A DNA stretch of 64,000 nt from an uncultured Collinsella sp. (GCA_902493515.1 CABUPE010000001.1:81741-145740); one strand, 5' to 3'; shown: positions 15,586 to 24,353, counted from the first letter of the stretch. The notes: generated by a model from the letters alone, not told the origin. Program-made: numbers and translations.

Positions 15586-15642
15586 GTCTCGATTTGTAAC
15601 ATCTGGAGCCAATATTGCCGCCTTAGCGTTACAGATCGAGAC
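15586..15642 (-). repeat. Palindromic repeat unit 2 of an inverted pair
   Basis: Arms are GTCTCGATTTGTAACA (15586-15601) and GTTACAGATCGAGAC (15628-15642). Read on the minus strand its loop contains GGCAATATTGG and the whole unit lines up with unit 1. The pair resembles a REP doublet (BIME). Confidence 0.8.
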
Positions 15643-15667
15643 AAATCGGCAGACTGCGGCAAAAGAA

Positions 15668-15706
15668 AAAGGTAGATTTTCAGACATGTCCCAAAAATCT
15701 ACCTTT
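15668..15706 (-). terminator. Terminator of the M16C peptidase gene
   Basis: AAAGGTAGATTTT (15668-15680) and AAAATCTACCTTT (15694-15706) form a 13-bp perfect stem, followed on the minus strand by TTCTTTT. It starts 9 nt after the peptidase stop codon. Confidence 0.85.
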
Positions 15707-15714
15707 GCCGTGCG

Positions 15715-18700
15715 TTAGCCCATCAGGTCGACGACGTTAAAGTCGGCGTTGCTCTTGGCGATGACTTCGCGGCCGCCAAAGACGCAGGTGGGCGACTCGG
15801 CTGCGATGCGCGTCACGTCGGCGCCGAGCGAGCGGAGCTCACCGGGCGTGGCGGCGAGCATCTGGGCGCGGCGCTCCTCGCGTGCGTGCGGATCGAGCCC
15901 GGCCAGGTAGGTCGTGTTGCGGCGCTTGGTGAGCGCGTACGGCTTCACCGGTGCGTCCATGCCGCTCACGCAGCTCACGATAAAGCCCTCAAAGGCGGCC
16001 TCGTCGGGCTCAAAGCTGCCGAGCCATTCGCCTGCGCGATCCACGCGCTCAATCGAAGGATCGATTGCCGGGTCGCGGTAGGTGTAGAACGCCGCCTGAC
16101 GCTCGCCGGCTGCGCGGAATCCGCAGCCGTACGCACCGCCCTTCACGCGAATCTCGTTCCACAGGTAGTCGTAGGAGAGTGCGTTGGCAGCCACGGCCCA
16201 AGCGCCTGTCACGTCAATGCCCAAGCGACGCGGATCGCACGCACACGCGGCAAAGCAGATGTCGCTGGGGATCACGAAAGCCTCGTGGCGGTCGCACGGC
16301 GCCGGCACCACGAGCGCGTCGCGGCCGGCATCGGCGCCGTCGCCAGCGTCCAGCCCCAGGTCGCCCGCGGCATCCCAGTATGCGTCAAAGTCCTCGTCGC
16401 TGCCGGTAAAGCTCGCCATGCAGCCATCGGCCACAAAGATGCGCTCCGCCAGCTCGGCAAGCTTGGTACGCAGCCCGTCCACGCGCTCGTCAAAGTGCTC
16501 GAGCAAATCGCGCAGGAACAGGTAGAAGTCTACGCCCGAGAGCTGCTCACGCACCACGGCCGAAGGCGAGCTGTAGCTCATCGCGCGGCCGAGCGCCGCC
16601 GAGTGGCCGTTGTTGATAAAGCCCTGCTCAAGCCCAATGCGAATCTGCGTGAGCACATCGCGCACGCGGTCGGCGTCGGCATCGAGCAAAAGCGTGCTCG
16701 ACCACACCTCGCGCGGCAGGCTCGCCAGCGCATCGATCTTTTCGGACAGGGCGCCGGCGCTCACCAGCAGGTAGGGGCGCACGCCGTACACGTCGGGCTG
16801 CGTCATGACCTCGGTCGTAAAGCTCAAAAAGCCCAGCTTGCCGGCGAGCAAGTTGTCGAGTTCCTCGGCCGAGTGCTCGCTCGTGGGCAGCTGTTTGAGC
16901 AGGCGGCAGAGCAGCGTCACATAGGGCAGGTCTTCAAACGCGACGCAGCTCAGGTCGAAATACTGCATGGCGTAGGCCAGGCGGTTGGTGGGGATGCCGT
17001 GGCGCAGGCAGGGGATGGGCGTGGTCGTGTCTACGACCAGCGGCGGCTCGGGGCGCGCCTCGCCAATGTCGGACACGCGCAGGCGCGGCAGCGTGGCCTT
17101 GGCCTCGGGCGTGTCTTCGGCCTCCTGCGCGGCACGCAGCGCGGCCGTGCGCTCGACCACGTCGGCCAGCTCGGCATCGGTCATGGCATCGCGCTTGGCT
17201 GCCAGCTCGGCGGCCTCGGCACCCTCCGAACCCTCGGTGGCGTCCACCGGCACCAGCTCGACCAGTGCCATGTGATCGTTCTGCAGCACCAGCTCGCGCA
17301 GCAGATCCTCAAAATAGCTGCCGTCCAGCTCGCTACGCAGCTCCTCGTACACCGGGCCGTACTTGAGCGCCAGCGTCGCGGCGTCGTCATCGTAGAGCCA
17401 CGTGCTCAGCGCGTCGCACGCAATGGCCACGCCGTCGGCGATACCGTAGTCGCGCTGGCGCAGGTCGTATTCGTTGCTGCTGATGATGGCTTCCAGGCGC
17501 TCGCGCGGAACGCCATGTTCGCATAAGTCGCGGCAGGCGTCCTGGAACACGCGGCGCAGCTCGCGCGCCACGCCGGGCTGCGCGTTTTGCAGCATGATGA
17601 GCTCGTAGGGCTGCAGGCTCTCGGCCGCCGTGTAGCTCACCACGTTGCCGCCCAGGCCGGCGGACAGAATGGCCTTCTTAACCGGCGCTTCGTTGGAGCC
17701 CAACAGTGCTTCAAACAGGATATCCGCCGCGATCGTGCGTTTGCGGTCGAGCGCGTTGCCCAGCACCAGGCCCAGGCCCACCAGGGCGTTCTCGGGTGCG
17801 GTGGCCATCTCGACGCGCTTGTACTCGCAGGTCACGGGCGCCTGCACGCCCAGCGGATTGGGCGCCATCGTGGACGGGTCCTCGCCGGCGGCGACGGCAG
17901 CGTCCATGCGGCGGCTCGCGGCACTCGGCTGCGACAGATAGCGCTCGTCCAAAAAGGCCAGGGCGCGGTCCACGTCCAGGTCGCCGTAGAGCGTTATATA
18001 AGAGTTGGAAGGATTGTAGTGGCGCGCGTGCGTGTCCAGGAACTGCTCGTAGGTGAGCGCGGGAATCGCGCGCGGGTCGCCACCGCTCTCGTGTGCATAG
18101 GCGGTGTCGGGGTAGAGCGCGGCGTTGACGGCGTCGTCCAGCACACTCATGGGGTCGGACAGCGCACCCTTCATCTCGTTGAACACCACGCCGTTATAGC
18201 GCAGCGTGCCCTCGCGCAGGCTCGCGGAGCCGCCGTCGCCCTCGCCCTCGACGCTCTCCGGCAGGTCCAGCTCGTAGTGCCAGCCCTCCTGCTCAAAAAT
18301 GGTGGGCTTGGTATAGATGGCCGGGTTGAACACCGCGTCCAGGTACACGTCCATCAGGTTGTACAGATCCTGCTCGTTGGTGGTGGCAACGGGGTAGATG
18401 GTCTTGTCGGGGTAGGTCATGGCGTTGAGAAACGTCTGCATGGAGCTCTTGATCAGATCGACAAACGGCTCCTTGACGGGGAACTTAGCCGATCCGCACA
18501 GCACCGAGTGCTCAAGAATATGGAACACGCCGGTGGAATCGGCCGGCGGCGTCTTAAAGCCAATGGCAAAGGCCTTGTTTTCGTCGTCGCATGCCAGGTA
18601 CAGCAGGCGAGCGCCCGAGGCAGTGTGTCGCAGCACGTAAGCGTCCGAGTCGAGCTCGGGCACGGTCTCGCGGCGCTCGACGGCAAAGCCGTGGCAGGTA

Positions 18701-18759
18701 GTGCCGGGCACCAGCAGTGTAGCGGCTGCGGCGCGCGGGTCGTTTGAGGTGGTGGGCAT
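15715..18759 (-). CDS. M16C-family metallopeptidase (presequence-protease/insulinase type)
   Basis: Large peptidase of 1014 residues, the normal size for M16C (PreP-like) clamshell enzymes made of two fused halves. The inverted zinc motif His80-x-x-Glu83-His84 is in FHILEHSVLCGS, followed by the family's FPVKEPFVDLIKSSMQTFLNA. The C-terminal half has the conserved RVKGGAYGCGF near residue 830. It likely degrades oligopeptides in the cytoplasm; no signal peptide is seen. The start MPTTSN at 18759 follows AAAGGAG; a further 87 in-frame codons upstream are unsupported and cross a repeat element. Confidence 0.92.
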   Translation of the reverse strand: MPTTSNDPRAAAATLLVPGTTCHGFAVERRETVPELDSDAYVLRHTASGARLLYLACDDENKAFAIGFKTPPADSTGVFHILEHSVLCGSAKFPVKEPFVDLIKSSMQTFLNAMTYPDKTIYPVATTNEQDLYNLMDVYLDAVFNPAIYTKPTIFEQEGWHYELDLPESVEGEGDGGSASLREGTLRYNGVVFNEMKGALSDPMSVLDDAVNAALYPDTAYAHESGGDPRAIPALTYEQFLDTHARHYNPSNSYITLYGDLDVDRALAFLDERYLSQPSAASRRMDAAVAAGEDPSTMAPNPLGVQAPVTCEYKRVEMATAPENALVGLGLVLGNALDRKRTIAADILFEALLGSNEAPVKKAILSAGLGGNVVSYTAAESLQPYELIMLQNAQPGVARELRRVFQDACRDLCEHGVPRERLEAIISSNEYDLRQRDYGIADGVAIACDALSTWLYDDDAATLALKYGPVYEELRSELDGSYFEDLLRELVLQNDHMALVELVPVDATEGSEGAEAAELAAKRDAMTDAELADVVERTAALRAAQEAEDTPEAKATLPRLRVSDIGEARPEPPLVVDTTTPIPCLRHGIPTNRLAYAMQYFDLSCVAFEDLPYVTLLCRLLKQLPTSEHSAEELDNLLAGKLGFLSFTTEVMTQPDVYGVRPYLLVSAGALSEKIDALASLPREVWSSTLLLDADADRVRDVLTQIRIGLEQGFINNGHSAALGRAMSYSSPSAVVREQLSGVDFYLFLRDLLEHFDERVDGLRTKLAELAERIFVADGCMASFTGSDEDFDAYWDAAGDLGLDAGDGADAGRDALVVPAPCDRHEAFVIPSDICFAACACDPRRLGIDVTGAWAVAANALSYDYLWNEIRVKGGAYGCGFRAAGERQAAFYTYRDPAIDPSIERVDRAGEWLGSFEPDEAAFEGFIVSCVSGMDAPVKPYALTKRRNTTYLAGLDPHAREERRAQMLAATPGELRSLGADVTRIAAESPTCVFGGREVIAKSNADFNVVDLMG

Positions 18760-18896
18760 ATGCAGTCTCCTTTGACGCCCCAGCGGGAGCGAATCGAGTC
18801 GAATCCTCGAGAGTATACCCATATGGGGCCGCGACCCTGCGGCGAACTGGAGACGATGCAGCCGGATTGGGCATAGGTCCCGCGTGCCCGCCGCAC

Positions 18897-19018
18897 GAGC
18901 GTGGAAAATTGGACACTCGCCAAACGAGAGTGGATATTTGGACGGAATTTGCCGCAAAAGCCCCAAAAACCGTCCAAATATCCACTCTCGATATCCGACC
19001 GTCCGAAAATCCTCGCTC
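18897..19018. repeat. Four-armed palindromic element
   Basis: The inner arms are a perfect 21-bp inverted repeat (18925-18945 and 18970-18990; core GTGGATATTTGGACGG). Outer arms GAGCGTGGAAAATTGGAC (18897-18914) and GTCCGAAAATCCTCGCTC (19001-19018) are degenerate copies of the same motif, again inverted. So four related arms are arranged + + - -. It fills part of the 570-base gap between the peptidase and ATPase genes. Confidence 0.7.
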
Positions 19019-19093
19019 ATCCATCACTTGCGTATCTCTCGTCTCTCATTCGTCTCTAATATGAAAGATGACAGGAAGATGAGAGAAAAATAT

Positions 19094-19268
19094 GAGAGAT
19101 AACTGAGCAGCAAAGAGACAGGCAATCATGGTATTGTCTCAATACCGATTGTTCTACCAGCAAAAATATGTATAGATGAAGCAAATGGTAGACATTCCAT
19201 CTCTATCTATCTCTTATCTCTAAGCCGAGAGATAGAGAGATAAATGAGAGATAATTACGAGAGATAAC
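19094..19268 (+). promoter_or_regulatory. AT-rich region with iterated GAGAGATAA motifs
   Basis: Direct copies of GAGAGATAA start at 19094, 19235, 19246 and 19259; an inverted AGAGATAA copy is at 19214-19221 (TTATCTCT). GGTATTG/CAATACC (19130-19136 and 19140-19146) is a separate inverted repeat. The block is markedly AT-richer than its surroundings and ends about 60 nt before the ATPase gene. It looks like multiple binding sites for a regulator, perhaps the adjacent DNA-binding protein itself. Confidence 0.5.
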
Positions 19269-19329
19269 TGAGAGACGAGGGAAATCTATCCGCGGCATTC
19301 TCTGCAGGACCGAGCGAAAGGACGTGCAG

Positions 19330-20796
19330 ATGAACGAAAACGAGCTGACCGGTCTGCTTGAGTCTTTAAGGCGTATGGGCTCGGATGATCTTAACGTCGA
19401 AGCGAAGGAGAGCGCCACGACGCTTTCCCGCGACGTGTGGGAAACGGTGAGCGCATTCGCGAACACTGCCGGCGGAACCATCGTGCTCGGAGTGAGTGAG
19501 CGCGCAGGTTTTGTCCCGGTTGAGAACTTCGAGACCGAGAAAGTGCTCAACCAATTCGTGGCGGGCATGGGCGATGCCGGCGGTCGCGGAAAGCTGGCCA
19601 ATCCGCCCAAATACACCATTGAGCGCGTGGAGCTCCAGGGCACCGTGGTTCTGGTCATCACGATTGAGGAGCTCGACCCGTCGAGCAAGCCTTGTTATGT
19701 CATAGAGCGGGGCGCCCAGGGCGGCAGCTACAAGCGCATCGATGACAAAGATGTGCCGCTTTCATCGACCGAGGTGCTCGCATTGGCGTCATACGGTCGA
19801 GCGACTCCGAGCGATCGCGACGCGGTGGCGGGTGCGGGCGCGGACAATCTCGACGAGACGCTGGTCGACCGTACGATAGATCGGGCTTTCTCGTTGACGC
19901 CCCGGGCAATGCGCGGCGCGCCGGACAAACAAACGAAGCTGGAGCGCCTAAATATCCTTGATTCCCAGGGCAATGTCACCAAGGCTGGACTCCTAGTTGT
20001 GGGCACCTACCCTCAGCAGTTCTATCCCAAGCTCTTCATTGACGTGGCTGTCCATGCGGGAACTCAGAAGGGCATGGCGGGGTCGCTGAGATTCATGGAC
20101 CGCACAATCTGTGAGGGAACGTTGGGCGAGATGATCTCGGATGCCGTCGCAGCCGTCGCCAAGAATTTGCGGCGAACCTCGACCGTCCAAGGTGTCTCGC
20201 GTGTCGACTCGCTTGAGATTCCCGAGGAGGTTCTGCGCGAGGCAATCGCCAACGCCGTAATCCATCGAGAATACGGGGATCGGTTCTGTGGACAATCGAT
20301 TGCCGTCGACGTCTTTGACGATCGTGTCGAGGTGACGAATCCTGGCGGCCTTTACGGGGGAAAGACTCGCGAGAACTTGTTTGACGGCAGCTCCCGATGC
20401 CGTAACGCGACGCTCGTGAAACTCATGTCGATTGTCCCGCTGCCGGATGGCGCAGGTTCGCCGGCTGAGGGCAATGGCTCGGGCATCCCGATGATGATCG
20501 ATGCCATGCGCGCGCATGGTCTGGCCGAGCCCCTGTTCTGCCCGGGGTTCGATCGGTTCAAGGTCGTACTTTACCGTTCAAAGATCGAGCCGGTCGATCA
20601 TGGCGGGGGCTTAATTGTGGCGGCACTCAAACACTACGGCGAGCTGGGGACGCGTGAGCTGGCAGAACGCACGGGGCTTACAATTTCCCAGGTTAGGTCG
20701 CGCGTCAACGCGCTCATTGCTCAAGGCGAGCTTGAGCCCACGGCGCCGGCGACGAGCCGCAACCGCAAGTATCGACTGTCAGAGCGCGTGGAATAA
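19330..20796 (+). CDS. ATP-binding protein with AlbA_2 (Schlafen-type) DNA-binding domain
   Basis: Protein of 488 residues. The N-terminal AlbA_2 domain (about residues 10-130) shows LNVEAKESATTLSRDVWETV and AFANTAGGTIVLGV. Middle and C-terminal parts form an HATPase_c_4-like region with LREAIANAVIHREY (the N-box, about 295) and VEVTNPGGLYGG. A final winged-helix (about 420-485) includes GTRELAERTGLTISQVRSRVNAL. Such proteins are predicted transcription regulators, and some lie in defence or mobile regions. ATG 19330 is chosen over the in-frame GTG at 19324 because of spacing to GAAAGGA. The iterated sites upstream suggest self-control. Confidence 0.85.
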   Translation: MNENELTGLLESLRRMGSDDLNVEAKESATTLSRDVWETVSAFANTAGGTIVLGVSERAGFVPVENFETEKVLNQFVAGMGDAGGRGKLANPPKYTIERVELQGTVVLVITIEELDPSSKPCYVIERGAQGGSYKRIDDKDVPLSSTEVLALASYGRATPSDRDAVAGAGADNLDETLVDRTIDRAFSLTPRAMRGAPDKQTKLERLNILDSQGNVTKAGLLVVGTYPQQFYPKLFIDVAVHAGTQKGMAGSLRFMDRTICEGTLGEMISDAVAAVAKNLRRTSTVQGVSRVDSLEIPEEVLREAIANAVIHREYGDRFCGQSIAVDVFDDRVEVTNPGGLYGGKTRENLFDGSSRCRNATLVKLMSIVPLPDGAGSPAEGNGSGIPMMIDAMRAHGLAEPLFCPGFDRFKVVLYRSKIEPVDHGGGLIVAALKHYGELGTRELAERTGLTISQVRSRVNALIAQGELEPTAPATSRNRKYRLSERVE

Positions 20797-20801
20797 ATGC
20801 G

Positions 20802-20850
20802 TTAGTGGACGAGGCGACCCAATAATCGACCCTCAATTGGCGTCCACTAA
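20802..20850. repeat. Inverted repeat between convergent genes
   Basis: TTAGTGGACG (20802-20811) and CGTCCACTAA (20841-20850) are exact reverse complements with a 29-nt loop. It lies just after the ATPase stop and may act as a weak bidirectional terminator. Confidence 0.45.
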
Positions 20851-20896
20851 GGTAAAGCGGTTGTTGCTCAGTCGACGGTGATGCTAAAGACTCGGC

Positions 20897-21388
20897 TTAC
20901 GCCGGCATGGCCCCGAACCCGTCCATCAAGAACAGCCTAAGAACCAGCTTGATGACATTTCCCGGTTTGACTTCTGCCGCGTCAAAGACGTGGCGCTCGG
21001 CGAGCTCGCTGCAGTATGCATAGATGTCGCGGATAAGGTCCGCGCCCGAGAGCGTAAACATGTAGCCTGCGTCCGAAAGCGTATTGGGCGCGGCGGGCAA
21101 TTTGGTCATGCGACAAAAGGTCAACAGGTCGGGCGCCATAGCGTCCTGGTAGCCAAGATGGCTGCCGTCTTCTTGTGCGACGAGTTCCAGCTGGCGTACT
21201 CGATTCAGCGCCGCTGCCAGCACAAAGCTCGGTGTGGGAGCATTGACGTCCTCCGTGCTCGCCACGAGTCTGCCTGCTGCCTGCGTGACAAGCCAAGCGA
21301 CCTCGCGCTGGCAACGCACGGCCTTGCGCGTAACCGGCTTGATGGACGAAGAAGAAACGCTTCCCTTAGGCGGATTCGAAACAGCCAC
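20897..21388 (-). CDS. Hypothetical protein, 163 residues
   Basis: I do not recognise this protein. It reads from a GTG behind GGGAGG. The N-terminus is Ser/Pro-rich (NPPKGSVSSSSIKP). The rest is mostly predicted helical and without membrane segments, with several short Leu/Ala helices such as SFVLAAALNRVRQLELVA and a C-terminal VIKLVLRLFLMDGFGAMPA. Cysteines are few. It is convergent with the ATPase gene and divergent from the HNH gene. TATACT on the minus strand near 21450 may be its -10 box. Its base composition resembles the core genome. Confidence 0.65.
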   Translation of the reverse strand: MAVSNPPKGSVSSSSIKPVTRKAVRCQREVAWLVTQAAGRLVASTEDVNAPTPSFVLAAALNRVRQLELVAQEDGSHLGYQDAMAPDLLTFCRMTKLPAAPNTLSDAGYMFTLSGADLIRDIYAYCSELAERHVFDAAEVKPGNVIKLVLRLFLMDGFGAMPA

Positions 21389-21603
21389 AAGAACCTCCCA
21401 TGAACGACCCGGCCCAACAAGCCCGGATGAAACACGTGCTACATCAGTATACAGGGAAGTGGGGTAGCGGGGTACAAGCGCGCCAGCGGCAAACCGAGAG
21501 CATCAACGATGTGCCGATCGCGGAATGAGATCTCGTAATAATTGACTCTCGACCATATTATTGAGGGGTATGACTCGCATTCGTATGGTTGTAGGTGCTG
21601 GCG

Positions 21604-22686
21604 ATGAACGACATTGACCTTGCTGTTCCGTTGATGGATGGACCAAGCTATGACCGTGCCTGCAGTCTCGTGCCTTCCGAATACGTTGAGGCATGGGAGT
21701 GGTTTCTGGGTGAGGAGCAGCGCGGCGGCGTTTGGACCAGCCTTCCGCACCACACCAAGGAAGATAGCCCTCAGTATCAGTATCGTTTGAGAATTGGCTC
21801 GGACTTCTTTCCCGTAACGCGGGATTCAGGGATCTTCTGGCCGGGCCAGGATCGGGTGAAGCAAGACCCCAATAAGATCTTTGCGCTCTCGGTCCATAAC
21901 TCTAAAAAGAGCTTCTACACCGATGTGCCTCCGCTCTATTTGGACGATGGTACGTGGGTCATTAAGTACTCGGTTCAAGCGCCGGGTACCGTTGGTTTTC
22001 GAGACCAGAATTACAACCGTAAAATGCTCAACTGCATGGAATGTGGCGTCCCAGTCGGAGTCATATTTGCAACCGAGGTGGGCTATAAGGTGCTCGGCCT
22101 TGCGTTTGTTGAGCGGTTCGAGCCCGAAAACGGATGGTTTGTTCTGCACGGTCCTGTTCATAAAGGCGGACCGGACCCTCGTTTTGCGCCCGACATGAGT
22201 TATCTGAAGCACATACCCGTCGATATTGAGTTTGCCGGACAGGGTGTGACCGACGACGAAAAGGTCCGCTATGCGTTAAGGCGCGAGCGATTGGGGCAGC
22301 AATGGTTCCGCAAGCAGCTCGTTGCCGCCTATGATGGCCGTTGCGCGGTGTCGGACTGCGGCGTCAGCGAAGCTCTGGAGGCTGCACATATCGAGAATTA
22401 CTCGGGACCCAAATCGCAGGTTGCCAGCAACGGCATTCTGCTTCGGCGCGATCTTCATTCCCTATTTGATGCTCACCTGATTTCGTTTGAGCCTGTTTGC
22501 GGCGAATATCGGCTGTGCGGATCGTACCTGCTGGATAAGACCGACTACGCTTCCTTTGCGGGTGCGACGCTAAGGCAGCCGAATGAGCGTCAGTGGCGAC
22601 CCGATACGGTGTTTCTTGAGGCCCATCGCATTGAGTTCGATCGCTCGGAAAAGAAGCGTGAAAAGGCGGGGCTTCTGCCGTATTAG
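21604..22686 (+). CDS. HNH endonuclease (McrA-like predicted restriction nuclease)
   Basis: Protein of 360 residues. The C-terminal HNH_2-type domain (about 225-300) includes the pair CAVSDCGV, the conserved AAHIENYSGPKSQVASNGI, and LLRRDLHSLFDAHLI, which carry the His-Asn-His metal site. The N-terminal half has VPVGVIFATEVGYKVLGLAFVE, a segment usual in this nuclease group. That part may read modified DNA, as in type IV restriction enzymes; this is inference. ATG 21604 is favoured over GTG 21595 by spacing to TAGGTG. It stands alone, with no methylase beside it. Confidence 0.8.
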   Translation: MNDIDLAVPLMDGPSYDRACSLVPSEYVEAWEWFLGEEQRGGVWTSLPHHTKEDSPQYQYRLRIGSDFFPVTRDSGIFWPGQDRVKQDPNKIFALSVHNSKKSFYTDVPPLYLDDGTWVIKYSVQAPGTVGFRDQNYNRKMLNCMECGVPVGVIFATEVGYKVLGLAFVERFEPENGWFVLHGPVHKGGPDPRFAPDMSYLKHIPVDIEFAGQGVTDDEKVRYALRRERLGQQWFRKQLVAAYDGRCAVSDCGVSEALEAAHIENYSGPKSQVASNGILLRRDLHSLFDAHLISFEPVCGEYRLCGSYLLDKTDYASFAGATLRQPNERQWRPDTVFLEAHRIEFDRSEKKREKAGLLPY

Positions 22687-22807
22687 CGTATTTGGCTTTG
22701 GCATTCTTTGACGATCGTGTTGTTTGATCGGATCGCGTGGCGATGCAATCTCGCGCCCGCCCGCCGGTGCATGCTCTTCCTGATTTGTATAGCGAGAAGG
22801 GGCATGT

Positions 22808-23092
22808 ATGAGCTGGCGAGGCGATATTGCGATGGGGAAGTACGGAAAACTGCCGTGTGCCCTTATCGACAACAATATGTTTCCGGGCGTAGAAGTTGAT
22901 TGCGGGTCGTTTGTCGTCGCCTGCCCTTGCTGCGGCTCGCAAATACCGTGTCTCGACATTCGGTTCATCGATGCACGTGACAGGTTCAGCGACGAAGTGA
23001 GGAAACGTACGGGCGTTCATATGCCGGTGTATCCGGAGAAATGCCCTGTTTGTGGCCTCGATATCGTGTACGACGCCGGCGACGAGGGATAG
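22808..23092 (+). CDS. Small double zinc-ribbon protein
   Basis: Protein of 94 residues with two CPxCG knuckles, CPCCGSQIPC (about 38-47) and CPVCGLDIVYD (about 78-88), likely binding one or two zinc ions. The start at 22808 follows GAGAAGGGG. The rest is unremarkable and polar. It sits 121 nt after the HNH gene and 37 nt before the end of a convergent gene. No function can be assigned; such proteins often bind nucleic acid or act as adaptors. Confidence 0.65.
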   Translation: MSWRGDIAMGKYGKLPCALIDNNMFPGVEVDCGSFVVACPCCGSQIPCLDIRFIDARDRFSDEVRKRTGVHMPVYPEKCPVCGLDIVYDAGDEG

Positions 23093-23129
23093 GTGATGCG
23101 GAGGAGTTGGCTGTGAGTGTCTTTTGCCT

Positions 23130-23816
23130 CTACAAATAAATCCCCTCACCGAGTTGCTTGTGGAACTCGGCGTGATGGTCGCGTGCCCAGGTAAAGAGCG
23201 CCTGGTCAAAGTCGGTACGCGTGGCCGGGACGCCAAAGACGCCGGCAACTTCGACGCGTATAAACTCCAGTGCCGGCAGCTTGTTGATGGCAGTGAGGGC
23301 AAACGGGGACGAGGGCTCCTCGAACAGATAGCGGCTGCCTTGCAGCGCGTCGCAACTGGTGCACGTGTTGCCGAGCGACGGGGCTTTGGAGGCTCGCGCG
23401 CCTACGGGCTTGTAGCCGCAGCGCTTATGAAGGTAGTCGCGGATCTCGCCCGGTACGCAGCCAAGAGCGGGCACGATGGCGAGTGCGTTGGCGTTGGCCG
23501 TGTCGATGGCAATGTACCCGGCTTCGTTGGGCGCGTGCGCGATGGCGATGCTCTCGTCGTTATCGGTTCGATAGGGAATGCCGAAGGCCGCGACCGAGGT
23601 CTCTTTGTGACACTTCCAGCACTCGCGCTTGCCCAGTACTAGATATATATACGGCGCTGAGGGGTCGGATCGGTCAACACCGGGCAGCCACTCGGCAAAG
23701 GGCTCGGGGTTGACGCCGCTGGGTACATACCAGATCTTCTTGGTCCGGTCCCATTTGGCGCCCAGCGCCTTGGCTTCTTCTTTGTGCGAAAAGGGGACAT
23801 CGAGCTCGGTGCGCAT
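23130..23816 (-). CDS. DUF5710 domain protein
   Basis: Protein of 228 residues. The N-terminal 45 residues, DVPFSHKEEAKALGAKWDRT followed by KKIWYVPSG, match DUF5710, a short module found in DNA-primase-like and mobile-element proteins. The middle has CWKC and CTSC cysteine pairs (about 72 and 172) that may bind zinc. ATG 23816 follows AAGGAG. The function is unknown. The domain's usual company hints at DNA processing, but no such genes adjoin. The 242-base gap to the tRNA holds the tRNA terminator and no visible gene. Confidence 0.7.
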   Translation of the reverse strand: MRTELDVPFSHKEEAKALGAKWDRTKKIWYVPSGVNPEPFAEWLPGVDRSDPSAPYIYLVLGKRECWKCHKETSVAAFGIPYRTDNDESIAIAHAPNEAGYIAIDTANANALAIVPALGCVPGEIRDYLHKRCGYKPVGARASKAPSLGNTCTSCDALQGSRYLFEEPSSPFALTAINKLPALEFIRVEVAGVFGVPATRTDFDQALFTWARDHHAEFHKQLGEGIYL

Positions 23817-24009
23817 GGTGGCTCCTTGGTGCTGCAGGTGTAAGTGGCTCAAGGATACCGCAGGGCGCAGACATCGCGGCGTTTTGCTGAGGAGTTGCGG
23901 CTCGGATGGGTTCGAGACGCGTTGGCCTCGGCCTCGGTGGCTATTGACGCGGTTTTGTGTATGGGCAGGGTGGTTGCTTGGGCGGTTGGAGCTGCCAGCT
24001 GATTTGGCG

Positions 24010-24050
24010 ACATAAAACAAAACAGCCCAGAGGACATAGCCTCTGAGCTG
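24010..24050 (-). terminator. Terminator of tRNA-Val
   Basis: On the minus strand CAGCTCAGAGG pairs with CCTCTGGGCTG (24023-24050, one G-U pair), followed by TTTTGTTTTATG. It starts 9 nt after the tRNA end. Confidence 0.9.
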
Positions 24051-24058
24051 CGAACATT

Positions 24059-24133
24059 TGGTGGGCGTTAGAAGATTTGAACTTCTGACCTCTTCCGTGT
24101 CAGGGAAGCGCTCTCCCCCTGAGCTAAACGCCC
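24059..24133 (-). tRNA. tRNA-Val (anticodon GAC)
   Basis: The cloverleaf has acceptor GGGCGTT pairing with AACGCCC, D-arm GCTC/GAGC, anticodon loop CTGACAC and T-arm CAGAAGTTCAAATCTTCTA. The 3' CCA is encoded (24061-24059). Length is 75 nt with CCA. Confidence 0.95.
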
Positions 24134-24162
24134 GATCAAGGGTGCGCAAGCGCGCAAGGGAT

Positions 24163-24191
24163 AATATAACGGAGCCTGAACTCGGTGGCAA
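24163..24191 (-). promoter_or_regulatory. Promoter of tRNA-Val
   Basis: On the minus strand TTGCCA (24191-24186), a 17-nt spacer and TATATT (24168-24163), about 30 nt before the tRNA. Confidence 0.75.
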
Positions 24192-24330
24192 GAACATTTT
24201 TAAAAATCGCTTACATTGTGGAATTCGGGGGCTTTGTCGCATCCATTTCAAAAGAGCCTGCTGCCGCGATTTGGCTGTCGCATAATGCAAGGCCATTGCG
24301 GTATCGAGCTATGGAAAGACGCCTGCGGAA

Positions 24331-24353
24331 TTGTCCTACCGATAAGCGGACAA
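24331..24353 (+). promoter_or_regulatory. Inverted repeat upstream of the EamA gene
   Basis: TTGTCC (24331-24336) and GGACAA (24348-24353) are a 6-bp inverted repeat separated by 11 nt, 70 nt before the permease start. It may be an operator; the evidence is only symmetry and position. Confidence 0.3.

Noticed and set aside
18760..19020. The N-terminal extension of the M16 peptidase into the repeat region.
   Set aside because: The ATG at 18759 has a good ribosome site and matches the family start; the extension would translate a palindromic repeat.
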